Assembly (NCBI GenBank): GCA_018828125.1
Contig: JAHJWB010000022.1
Location: forward strand, 186,001-250,000
Direction of reading: 5' to 3'
DNA: 64,000 nucleotides
From: Gammaproteobacteria bacterium
GTDB lineage: Bacteria; Pseudomonadota; Gammaproteobacteria; Burkholderiales; Burkholderiaceae_C
Positions within the stretch are counted from its first letter, which is position 1, and each line of letters opens with the position of its first letter. The position numbers and the translations under genes are program-made. A model generated the notes under the pieces. That model had not been told where the DNA came from and did not search any database. It saw only the letters and a program-made list of their open reading frames with translations. This document shows, piece by piece, positions 1-7,662 of the stretch.

Positions 1-1
1 C

Positions 2-592
2 TTGTCGATTGCCGTGGTGCAAAGTTTTGGCAACTGCCCCAAGTACATCCAGGCACGCCAGCCAGGCCTGCGCGCTGCGGTCACGCCGCCCGGGCCGGTG
101 CAGGCGCTGGGCCCGGCACTGGATGCCGGGGCACTGGCCCGCATTCAGCAGGCCGATACGCTGTTCATCGCCAGCGCCTCGGCGGCGCAGCCGGGGGCGG
201 CGCAGAGCGAAGGCGTGGACGTTTCGCACCGCGGCGGCGAGCCGGGCTTTGTGCACGCCGAGCCCACGGCGCAGGGCTTCGTGCTGCGGCTGCCCGATTA
301 CCCCGGCAACCAGTTCTTCAACACGCTGGGCAACCTGGCGCAACACCCGCTGGCGGGCCTGCTGGTGGTGGACTACGAGGGCGGTGGCCTGCTGCATTTG
401 GCGGCGCGGGCCGAGTTGCTGTGGGACGACGCGTCGCGGGCGCCCTGGCCTGGGGCGCAGCGGGTGCTGCAGCTCACGGTGCTGCGCGGCCTGTGGCGGC
501 CGGGTGTCTTGCCGTGGCGGTGGACGCCGCCGGTGGCCGCGCCGCAGTTCAGCGCGCTGCGTCGTGCCGAGGGGGCTGCGCTGCCGGACTGA
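2..592 (+). CDS. Pyridoxamine 5'-phosphate oxidase-family protein, 5'-truncated
   Basis: The open frame enters from the left edge and stops at 590-592, so only about 196 C-terminal residues are seen. The FGNCPKYIQ motif near the visible start and the later FNTLGNL...GLLVVDY stretch are typical of the split-barrel flavin-binding PNPOx family, in the subgroup of larger proteins (about 300 residues) sometimes fused to a ferredoxin reductase. A flavin-dependent redox role is a family inference; the substrate is unknown. The TTG at base 2 is not taken as the start because the conserved region is already under way there. The 3' end overlaps the end of the convergent DUF4130 gene by 44 bases. Confidence 0.82.
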   Translation: MSIAVVQSFGNCPKYIQARQPGLRAAVTPPGPVQALGPALDAGALARIQQADTLFIASASAAQPGAAQSEGVDVSHRGGEPGFVHAEPTAQGFVLRLPDYPGNQFFNTLGNLAQHPLAGLLVVDYEGGGLLHLAARAELLWDDASRAPWPGAQRVLQLTVLRGLWRPGVLPWRWTPPVAAPQFSALRRAEGAALPD

Positions 593-1427
593 TGCGACGG
601 CGCGGAATGGTGGCGTCGGCCTGCACCATGTGGGCGCTGCGTTCGTGCGCCGTCTGCGACAGCTCGGTGATGAGTGCCGCCTCGGGCAGGTTGTGCCAGT
701 AGCGCGTGGGCATTTCCTTTTTCATCATGTTCAGCTTGAGCCGCGCAGGGTTGAAGATGTGGCGGTAGTAGGTGAGCCATAGCGCCTCGCCCGCATCGGG
801 CGGCGGTGCATCGCTGCGCTGCGCGCCGGGGCTGGTGTGCAGGGCCTGGCCATCCCACCGGATGCACGCGTCGGGCGTGAGGATGGCCCACTGCATTTGC
901 GTGAAGCGCCGAATGAAAAAGCCTGCGTTGGCCTCAGTGATGAAGTGGTCGGGCTCGAACCAGGCCATGTGCACCGTCTCCCCGTCGGGGTGCACCACGG
1001 GCCGAAAACGCACGAATGCGTGCATCTTGTGTTTGTCGCGCGCCACCGCGCGGGCCATGTGGTGGGCCAGCATGCGGTCGGCATCCAGCGGGTCGTGGCG
1101 CACGGCTTCGGCGTCGTCGCCGCCCTGTGCCATGCGCCACAGCAGCCGGTACATCAGCGCAAAGCGGGCGGGGTCGCGGTGCAGGATGAGCTGTTCGCAC
1201 AGGCGCACAAAGTCGGGCGACACGCGCAGCTGCGGCGCATGGGATGCCGGGCTGGGGAGCGCGTGGCTGGTGGTCGGCTCGATGGCGAACAGGTCCTCTG
1301 CGGCATCGGCCTGGCAGCGCCAGTCCACGGCCTGCGGGGTGACACGGGCTTGCACCAACGCGCGCGCAGCGTGGCGAAAGCCGGGCCAGTCGGTGGGGTG
1401 GTCGAGCGTGATGGTGTGGCGCTGCAT
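549..1427 (-). CDS. DUF4130 (TIGR03915-type) putative DNA repair/metabolism protein
   Basis: About 292 residues. Sequence and partnership match the DUF4130 family, which is encoded next to a radical-SAM protein and proposed to act in DNA repair or base modification; the biochemistry is unproven. The middle contains LILHRDPARFALMYRLLWR and the C-terminal half RYWHNLPEAALI, both characteristic of the family. In many bacteria this domain is fused to a UdgX-type uracil-DNA-binding domain; here it stands alone. I prefer the ATG at 1427, behind a GAGGGG about 9 bases upstream, over the TTG at 1445 that overlaps the radical-SAM stop. It is the second gene of a two-gene operon with the radical-SAM gene. 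Confidence 0.8.
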   Translation of the reverse strand: MQRHTITLDHPTDWPGFRHAARALVQARVTPQAVDWRCQADAAEDLFAIEPTTSHALPSPASHAPQLRVSPDFVRLCEQLILHRDPARFALMYRLLWRMAQGGDDAEAVRHDPLDADRMLAHHMARAVARDKHKMHAFVRFRPVVHPDGETVHMAWFEPDHFITEANAGFFIRRFTQMQWAILTPDACIRWDGQALHTSPGAQRSDAPPPDAGEALWLTYYRHIFNPARLKLNMMKKEMPTRYWHNLPEAALITELSQTAHERSAHMVQADATIPRRRISPAAQPPRHDAAR

Positions 1428-1441
1428 GCGGGTATTACCCC

Positions 1442-2734
1442 TCAAAACAAGCTGCGCTGTACGGGCGGCGGCACCAGCTGGTCTGCCAGGTCCGCCGCAT
1501 CCAGCGTGCGGCCGGGGCGGTAGTCGGCCGCCTCCACGAAGGGCAGCACTTTTTTGAGCGGCACATGCAGCCGCGCCAGGTCCGCATGCCGCAGGCGGCG
1601 CACGCGGCGCGCGGCCAGCAGGCGGTCGACCGTCTGCACGCCAAAGCCGGGCACGCGCAGCAGCAGCTCGCGCGGGGCGGTGTTCAGGTTGACGGGGAAA
1701 CGCTCGCGGTGCGCAATGGCCCAGGCGAGCTTGGGGTCCATGTCCAGCGCCAGCATGCCGGCCGGGCTGCCTTGATTGGATGGGTGGCGCGGCACGATCT
1801 CGTCGTGCGCGAAGCCGTAAAAGCGCATCAGCCAGTCGGCCTGGTACAGCCGATGCTCGCGCACCGTGGGCGGCGCAATGAGGGGCAGCGCGCGCGCCGC
1901 GTCGGGGATGGGGCTGAACGCCGAGTAGTACACGCGCCGCAGCCGGTGTGTGCCGTACAGCCGCGCGCTGGTGGCCAGGATGGTGCTGTCATTCGTCGCA
2001 TCGGCCCCCACGATCATCTGCGTGCTCTGCCCGCCCGGCGCAAAGTGCGGCACGCTCGCGCGGCGGGTGTTGCGGGACTGCGGCATCGACACGATGGCCT
2101 GGGCCGCCTGCGCCTTGCGCGCCGCACGCGACTCGCCAATGTGCACCGCCATGCGCGCCATCGACCGGTCGATGGCCGCACTGTTCTTCTCCGGCGCCAA
2201 CGCGGCCAGGCCCTCGACCGTGGGCAGCTCGATGTTGATCGACAACCGGTCGGCATAGCGGCCCGCGCGCTCCATCAGCTCGGGCGACGCGTCGGGAATC
2301 GTCTTCAGGTGGATGTAGCCGCGAAAGTCGTGCTCCTCGCGCAGCACGCGGGCCACCTCCACCACCTGCTCCATGGTGTAGTCGGGGCTCTGGATGATGC
2401 CGCTGGACAGGAACAACCCCTCGATGCAGTTGCGCCGATAAAAGTCGAGCGTGAGTTGCACCACCTCATCGACCGTGAACCGCGCGCGCGGCACGTTGCT
2501 GGTCACGCGGTTCACGCAGTACAGGCAGTCGTACTGGCAGAAGTTGGTGAGCAAGATCTTGAGCAACGAGATGCAGCGCCCGTCCGGCGCATAGCTGTGG
2601 CAAATGCCCATGCCCTCGGTGGAGCCCATGCCCCGCCCCCCCACCGAGTCGCGCGGCGCTGCACCGCTCGATGCACACGAGGCGTCGTACTTGGCAGCGT
2701 CGGCGAGGATGGCGAGCTTGGACTGTAAATTCAC
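1442..2734 (-). CDS. Putative DNA modification/repair radical SAM protein (TIGR03916-like)
   Basis: 430 residues. A radical-SAM 4Fe-4S site is visible as Cys66, Cys70 and Cys73 in TNFCQYDCLYC. The C-terminal third has a helix-hairpin-helix-like segment (NTAPRELLLRVPGFG) that usually contacts DNA. This combination, with DUF4130 encoded immediately downstream, defines a putative DNA modification or repair radical-SAM family of unknown substrate. The start is followed by MNLQSKLAILADAAKYDASC, the usual family N terminus. Its stop lies 14 bases before the ATG of the DUF4130 gene, so the two are surely co-transcribed. Confidence 0.88.
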   Translation of the reverse strand: MNLQSKLAILADAAKYDASCASSGAAPRDSVGGRGMGSTEGMGICHSYAPDGRCISLLKILLTNFCQYDCLYCVNRVTSNVPRARFTVDEVVQLTLDFYRRNCIEGLFLSSGIIQSPDYTMEQVVEVARVLREEHDFRGYIHLKTIPDASPELMERAGRYADRLSINIELPTVEGLAALAPEKNSAAIDRSMARMAVHIGESRAARKAQAAQAIVSMPQSRNTRRASVPHFAPGGQSTQMIVGADATNDSTILATSARLYGTHRLRRVYYSAFSPIPDAARALPLIAPPTVREHRLYQADWLMRFYGFAHDEIVPRHPSNQGSPAGMLALDMDPKLAWAIAHRERFPVNLNTAPRELLLRVPGFGVQTVDRLLAARRVRRLRHADLARLHVPLKKVLPFVEAADYRPGRTLDAADLADQLVPPPVQRSLF

Positions 2735-2803
2735 TGGATGAATTTACAGTATTTTGAGAGGCCGACAGCCTCTTGGGGTTAAATCAATCCGCTGGTAATT
2801 TGC

Positions 2804-2852
2804 AAAATTGATAGCTATTGGCGCTTGATGGGCAAGCGCTAGCGGCCTAAAA
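2804..2852. repeat. Dispersed palindromic repeat, copy 1
   Basis: About 49 bases built around GCGCTTGATGGGCAAGCGC, flanked by an AAAATTGATAGCT arm and a GCGGCCTAAAA arm. The same element recurs at 10239, 21249, 24607, 39586, 55228 and, truncated, 55610. This copy lies between the divergently placed radical-SAM promoter and the 3' end of the peptidase gene. Confidence 0.85.
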
Positions 2853-2871
2853 CACCTAAATTTGAGGTGTT
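2851..2871 (-). terminator. Possible terminator hairpin downstream of the peptidase C26 gene
   Basis: Perfect inverted repeat AACACCT / AGGTGTT with a 7-base loop. Read on the minus strand it follows the stop at 2894 and runs into TTTTAGG. The stem is short and the T-tract weak, so termination is only plausible. Confidence 0.4.
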
Positions 2872-2893
2872 GCCTCGCCCCGCGTCAAATAGC

Positions 2894-3769
2894 TCAGGGC
2901 TGACGTGCCAGTGCCCGGCGCAGCAGCCGCGAGGCGCGCTCGCGCAGCGGAGAGGCCGGGTGGCGCACCGGAGGCCGTGGGTGGGCTTTAGCCAGCTCGC
3001 AGGCGGTCAGAAAGTCTTCGAGGATCGCGGTGTCGTCCAGCGTGTCGGACCCGGCCTTGTGGAACTCGGGGTGCCACTGCGTGGCGGCGATGTAACCGCG
3101 CCCTGGCGCTGGCTGCAGGCGGATGGCTTCGGGCACGCCATCGGGCTCGCTCAGCGCCTCGACCACAAAGTCTGGCGCCACGCGCTTGATGCCCTGGTGG
3201 TGGATGCTGTTGACGCGCGCGCGTGGCGTGTCGGGGTACAGCTTGGCCAGGTGCGATTCGGGAACGATCTGGATGTCGTGGAAATGCTGGTCGTAGGTGC
3301 TGGCATTGCGGTGCTGTTGTGCGCCGGGGTGCTGGGTCTCGATGTCCTGGTACAGCGCGCCGCCGAAAGCCACATTGATCAGCTGCAGCCCCCGGCACAC
3401 GCCAAAGATGGGCTTGCCCACTTCGGCAAATGCCTTGACCACAGCCAGGTCGTACAGGTCGCGCACCCGGTCGCCCACCCATTCGTCGCGCAGCGGCTCT
3501 TCACCATAGTTGCCGGGCCACACATCGGCGCCACCGTGCATGACCACGCCATCCAGCCACTCGGCGTAGTGCGCCAGCGTCACGTCGCCGCGCGCCGTTT
3601 CCCCCGTGGGGCAAGGGACCATCACCACCATCGCACCCGCCGACATGATCCAGTGCGCAATGGACTGCTCCACGTATTGCAGGGTTTTGCCGGTGAACAG
3701 GGGGCGGGCGGGGTCGGCGTGTTGAAAACAGGCGGACAAACCGATCTTGAGACGGGGGGCTGCGGGCAT
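2894..3769 (-). CDS. Gamma-glutamyl-gamma-aminobutyrate hydrolase-family protein (peptidase C26)
   Basis: 291 residues, the expected length of PuuD-like class-I glutamine-amidotransferase hydrolases. The nucleophile elbow FGVCRGLQL places the catalytic Cys at 125; the His-Glu partners are in QWHPEF (His233, Glu235), and MHGGADVWP (78-86) forms the oxyanion-region signature. Family members cleave gamma-glutamyl amides in polyamine catabolism. No other puu gene is nearby, so the true substrate is open. It is cytoplasmic, with no signal peptide. It is transcribed away from the FecR fusion gene, sharing a ~290-base upstream region. Confidence 0.88.
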   Translation of the reverse strand: MPAAPRLKIGLSACFQHADPARPLFTGKTLQYVEQSIAHWIMSAGAMVVMVPCPTGETARGDVTLAHYAEWLDGVVMHGGADVWPGNYGEEPLRDEWVGDRVRDLYDLAVVKAFAEVGKPIFGVCRGLQLINVAFGGALYQDIETQHPGAQQHRNASTYDQHFHDIQIVPESHLAKLYPDTPRARVNSIHHQGIKRVAPDFVVEALSEPDGVPEAIRLQPAPGRGYIAATQWHPEFHKAGSDTLDDTAILEDFLTACELAKAHPRPPVRHPASPLRERASRLLRRALARQP

Positions 3770-4059
3770 GAGAGGGTGGCTCCAGCGGCGCGTTGAATGC
3801 GCCTGAGTTGCAATGCAAGGGGGTCTCTCTTTGTAGCACCGGACCCTTATCCCGCGTGTAGGAAAGGGCCGTGCAGCGCCCAGACGTGACGAGCGGTGTT
3901 ACGCGACGCAACAAAACGTGGCTTTCTTCATGAAATGTGATGGCTGAGCGGGCGCCGCCTCGCGTGTTGAGCCAGGCGCCTCGCCATAATTTCTGCTCGC
4001 CGGGTGCCAGGGAGGGGCACCGGGTGCGACGTGTTTGCCTTCCGCGAAAGCTTCAAGAC
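3770..4059. promoter_or_regulatory. Divergent intergenic region, peptidase C26 / FecR fusion gene
   Basis: About 290 bases between divergent starts. It should hold promoters for both directions, but I see no clear operator, riboswitch or hairpin. In-frame codons extend upstream of 4060 to an ATG at 3937, but that stretch lacks a signal peptide or family similarity and is treated as non-coding. Confidence 0.4.
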
Positions 4060-7000
4060 ATGCCCCACAAGAAAATCCGCGTGCCCAGCGCGAGCACCAT
4101 GGCCGTGGCCATAGCGCTGGCCTGGCCGCTGTGTGCTCAGTCCGCCGTGCCCGCCGGCGCTGCGGCTGAAATCATCAGCCTGCAAGGCGCGGGCGACCAA
4201 CGCACCGCCAACGCCACTGCATGGCAACCTGCGCGCCCAGCGCAGGCTCTGGTCGCCGGAGACTTTGTGCGCACACGCGAGGCGGCCAAGATGGCGCTGC
4301 TGTTCGCCGACGACACGCAGCTGCGCCTGCACCAGAACACCGTGCTGCAGGTCAACGGCGTGGCCACACCGGCCCAGCCCGTCACCACCTTGCTGCTCAG
4401 CGCGGGACGGGCGTGGACCCAGACGCGCCGCGCCGATGGCAGCCGGCTGAACCTCGAAACCCCGGCAGCCACCGCGGCGATTCGTGGCACCGATTGGCAC
4501 ATGAGCGTGGAAGACGACGGCCGTTCGGTGTTGACCGTGCTGTCGGGCACGGTGGAGTTTTCCAATGCGCAAGGGCTGGTGTCGGTCAGCGCCAACGAGG
4601 CGGCGTTGGCCGAGGTGGGCAAGGCCCCGGTCAAGCTGGTGCTGAGCCAGCCGCGGGATCGTATCCAGTGGGTCAATGCGCTGGGCGCCGACCCGGTACC
4701 GCATCTGGCGGCCGAGCCGGTGCCGCCAGTGCTGGCACCCGTGCTCCGGGCCCTGGCGGCGCGGGACGTTGCCGCAGCCCGCGCTGCGCTGGCGCAGGCG
4801 CGCGGCACGGTGCCGCCTGCTTGGGCCGCTGCGTTGGAATCGGCGATATCGCTGCAGGCGGGCGACTTGCGCTTGGCGCGCGAGCAACTGGCCGCCCAGC
4901 TGAGTGCAAACGCAACCGCCTCCGCAGCCCCCCACGCGCCGCTGGCGGTGTGGCTGATGCAGTCAGACCTGCAGCTCATGGACGGTGAGGGCGCGGCAGC
5001 CGTGAGCACCCTGCGCGATGCACTTGCCCGCTGGCCCCGGCACCCGGCCATCCTGGCGCAGCTGGCGCGCGTGCAGATGCTGACAGACCGTGTGGACGAA
5101 GCCACGGTCACGCTGGCGCAGGCCCAGGGCACCGCGCACATCGACCTCGCGCTCGTGCGTGCCGAGCTGGCCCGGCGCCAGGGCGATGCCCCTGGCACCT
5201 TGGCGGCCTACACCCAGGCCACTCAGCTAGCCACCGACGACGCGCGTGGCTGGCAGGGCCTTGGCAGCGCGCACACCGAGCGCGAAGACACGGGACCCGC
5301 GCGTGAGAGCCTGCAACGCGCGCTGGCGTTGGCGCCGCATGCCCCTGGCGCCTATGGCGAGCTGGGCACGCTCGAAACCTTCGTGAACCAGTTCACCGAG
5401 GCAGGCCATGCGTTTGCTACAGCGTTGGGGGACAACCCCGCAGACTATGTGGCGTTGACCGGGCAGGGGCTGCTGCACCTCAAGCAAGGCCACCCGCAGG
5501 CAGCGCTGGATGCCTTCTTGCGGGCCGGTGTGATGGAGCCCCGCTACGCCCGCGCCAAGACCTGGACCGCGGTCGCCTACTACCAGCTGGGCCGCCACCA
5601 GGACGCGCTGGCCACGCTGCGCCAGGCTATCGCGCTGGACGACAAGGACCCCGTGCCCCACATGCTGCTGGCGCAGATCCACACCGATCTATTCGAGCCC
5701 GGCGAGGCCGTGGAGGCCGCCCGCGCCGCCGTGCAGCGCATGCCCTACCTCAAGTCGCTCAATCAGGTCGCCAACGACCAAAAGGGCAGCGCCAACCTGG
5801 GCGCGTCGCTTGCCTTTTTTGGCATGGAGGACTGGGCGCTGGAGCTGGCGCAGCAAAGCTTTTATCCGTATTGGGGTGGCAGCCACCTGTTTCTGGCGGA
5901 TCGCTATCAGGGAGAGTTCAACAAGAACTCGGCGCTGTTTCGGGGCTTTCTGACCGATCCCATGTCGTTTGGCGCCAGCCAGCGGTATTCGTCGCTGCTG
6001 CAGCGCCCCGGCAGCCATGGCGCGGTGGGCGTCACGCTGGACCGGGAGCTCTACCAGCTCGGCTCGCCGTCGGTCACCCTGAACGGCATGGACAACAGCC
6101 GCGTGCCGGTGTCTTGGTTCGTCAAGGCGCAACACCTGTCCGCCAACCGGTTTCCTATCGACATCGGCGTGGTCAATGCCCCGGCGGTGTATGACGAGTC
6201 AGGCGGGGGCAAGGTGCGTGGCCATGCGTTGACGCTGGGCATGGGGATGCAGCCCACCGAGCGGCTGAACCTGTTTGCCTATGCCAACCAGTTCGACATG
6301 GACCTGCGCGGGACCAACAAATTTCAGACCGAACTGAGCAACACCCTGAGTCAGGGTGTCGTGGGCGCATCGTACCGATGGGGCCCCGCAGAACAGACGT
6401 GGTTCAAGATGGGGCGCAGCGTGGAGAACACGCTGGCGCTCAGTTACCCCGCTGTGTTTGAGGCGCCCCCCTTTGTCGGCATCCTGGGAATGGCATCGCA
6501 GCCGCGCAAGCGGTTTTCGGACATCCAGCTGCGGCACAGCGTGGACCCGCAACCAGGCACGCGCCTGTCGGCCACGCTGGAGCACGTGAAAGAAACGCAG
6601 CTCAGCGAAACAGTGGCGGACGGAGCATTACTGACCGACCTGCCGGACGGCTCCATTGGAGGCCTTCGGTATCTTTACGGAGGCGCCAACAAGATCGACC
6701 GGCGGTACACAGCGCTCACGCTGGCAGGGTCGCACCAATGGAACCCTGCCGTACTGATGGACGGAGCCCTGGGCCTGCAACAGATTCGCCACCGCGTGAA
6801 CGGTATCAACTATGTGGAGCTGGAGCAGCTGGACTACGCCGACATTACGGAGGCAGCACGTGCCGACACCGAACGGGTGGCAACGCCGCGGGTGGGGCTT
6901 GTCATCAAGCCCGCACCCGGCACCACGCTGCGGCTGGCCTACCAGGACTGGTTGCGGCCGCCGAGTGTCTCGACCCTTGCCGATGTGGAAACGGCTGGCA

Positions 7001-7662
7001 TCCCGGTCGAAGACCGTCTGGTGGAGGCGGGCGGTCGCCACAAACGCACGGTAGCCCAGCTGGGCATGGAGCTTGGCGCGCGCACCTTCATGAGCGTGCG
7101 GGTGGACCACCTGCGCGTGCGCAACCCCGGCACACTGAGGGTGGACCTGCGCACGCCCAGCCTGCCGTTTCTGGAGGAGATGCGCAATGCGCAACTGGTC
7201 AACCTGTCGACCACTGACGTGCTGGAAGACACGCCCAGCTACGAAGCCGGCACGCTGCAAACGCTGGCCGCGGGTGTCAACCACATGTTCACACGCCGTT
7301 GGTCCGGCTACGCCAAATACCTGTACCAGCACAGCACCAGCCAGTACGCGGGTAGTGACGGCGACCCCGCCATCACGGGCCGCATGATTCCCTACATTCC
7401 GCGCCACACCGCGGTGCTGGGGGCCACCTGGGCCAGTGCGCAGCGGGTGTACCTGAGCGGCCGCGCGGTGTACCGTTCCGAGCGCTTCGAAGACAAGGAG
7501 AACCTGACCCGTCGCCCACCGGGCTGGAGCCTGGACCTGATGGGTTTCTGGGAATCGCAGGACAAACATTGGGTGCTGGGCGTGGCCGCACTGAACCTGT
7601 TCGGCCCCAAGTCAGACCGCCAGAAGACCCGCTATGTTCTGGATGCGCGGTACCGGTTCTAA
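4060..7662 (+). CDS. FecR domain-TPR-outer membrane beta-barrel fusion protein
   Basis: 1200 residues from the ATG at 4060, chosen because it gives a basic, then hydrophobic signal peptide (MPHKKIRV...WPLCAQSA). Residues about 45-170 form a FecR-like periplasmic domain (GDFVRTREAAKMALLFADDT; TPAATAAIRGTDW). Residues about 220-570 are alanine-rich TPR repeats. From about 634 to the end the sequence becomes aromatic-alternating like an outer-membrane beta-barrel (LNLFAYANQFDMDLRG; VDHLRVRNPGTLRVDLRTP) and ends in Arg-Tyr-Phe, the usual C-terminal aromatic barrel signal. No TonB box or plug is evident. It overlaps the CHASE2 cyclase gene by 29 bases, implying translational coupling. A role as receptor or assembly partner of the cyclase is inference. 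Confidence 0.75.
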   Translation: MPHKKIRVPSASTMAVAIALAWPLCAQSAVPAGAAAEIISLQGAGDQRTANATAWQPARPAQALVAGDFVRTREAAKMALLFADDTQLRLHQNTVLQVNGVATPAQPVTTLLLSAGRAWTQTRRADGSRLNLETPAATAAIRGTDWHMSVEDDGRSVLTVLSGTVEFSNAQGLVSVSANEAALAEVGKAPVKLVLSQPRDRIQWVNALGADPVPHLAAEPVPPVLAPVLRALAARDVAAARAALAQARGTVPPAWAAALESAISLQAGDLRLAREQLAAQLSANATASAAPHAPLAVWLMQSDLQLMDGEGAAAVSTLRDALARWPRHPAILAQLARVQMLTDRVDEATVTLAQAQGTAHIDLALVRAELARRQGDAPGTLAAYTQATQLATDDARGWQGLGSAHTEREDTGPARESLQRALALAPHAPGAYGELGTLETFVNQFTEAGHAFATALGDNPADYVALTGQGLLHLKQGHPQAALDAFLRAGVMEPRYARAKTWTAVAYYQLGRHQDALATLRQAIALDDKDPVPHMLLAQIHTDLFEPGEAVEAARAAVQRMPYLKSLNQVANDQKGSANLGASLAFFGMEDWALELAQQSFYPYWGGSHLFLADRYQGEFNKNSALFRGFLTDPMSFGASQRYSSLLQRPGSHGAVGVTLDRELYQLGSPSVTLNGMDNSRVPVSWFVKAQHLSANRFPIDIGVVNAPAVYDESGGGKVRGHALTLGMGMQPTERLNLFAYANQFDMDLRGTNKFQTELSNTLSQGVVGASYRWGPAEQTWFKMGRSVENTLALSYPAVFEAPPFVGILGMASQPRKRFSDIQLRHSVDPQPGTRLSATLEHVKETQLSETVADGALLTDLPDGSIGGLRYLYGGANKIDRRYTALTLAGSHQWNPAVLMDGALGLQQIRHRVNGINYVELEQLDYADITEAARADTERVATPRVGLVIKPAPGTTLRLAYQDWLRPPSVSTLADVETAGIPVEDRLVEAGGRHKRTVAQLGMELGARTFMSVRVDHLRVRNPGTLRVDLRTPSLPFLEEMRNAQLVNLSTTDVLEDTPSYEAGTLQTLAAGVNHMFTRRWSGYAKYLYQHSTSQYAGSDGDPAITGRMIPYIPRHTAVLGATWASAQRVYLSGRAVYRSERFEDKENLTRRPPGWSLDLMGFWESQDKHWVLGVAALNLFGPKSDRQKTRYVLDARYRF

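Noticed and set aside
3937..4059. N-terminal extension of the FecR fusion
   Set aside because: Gives no signal peptide; the ATG at 4060 gives a clean one.
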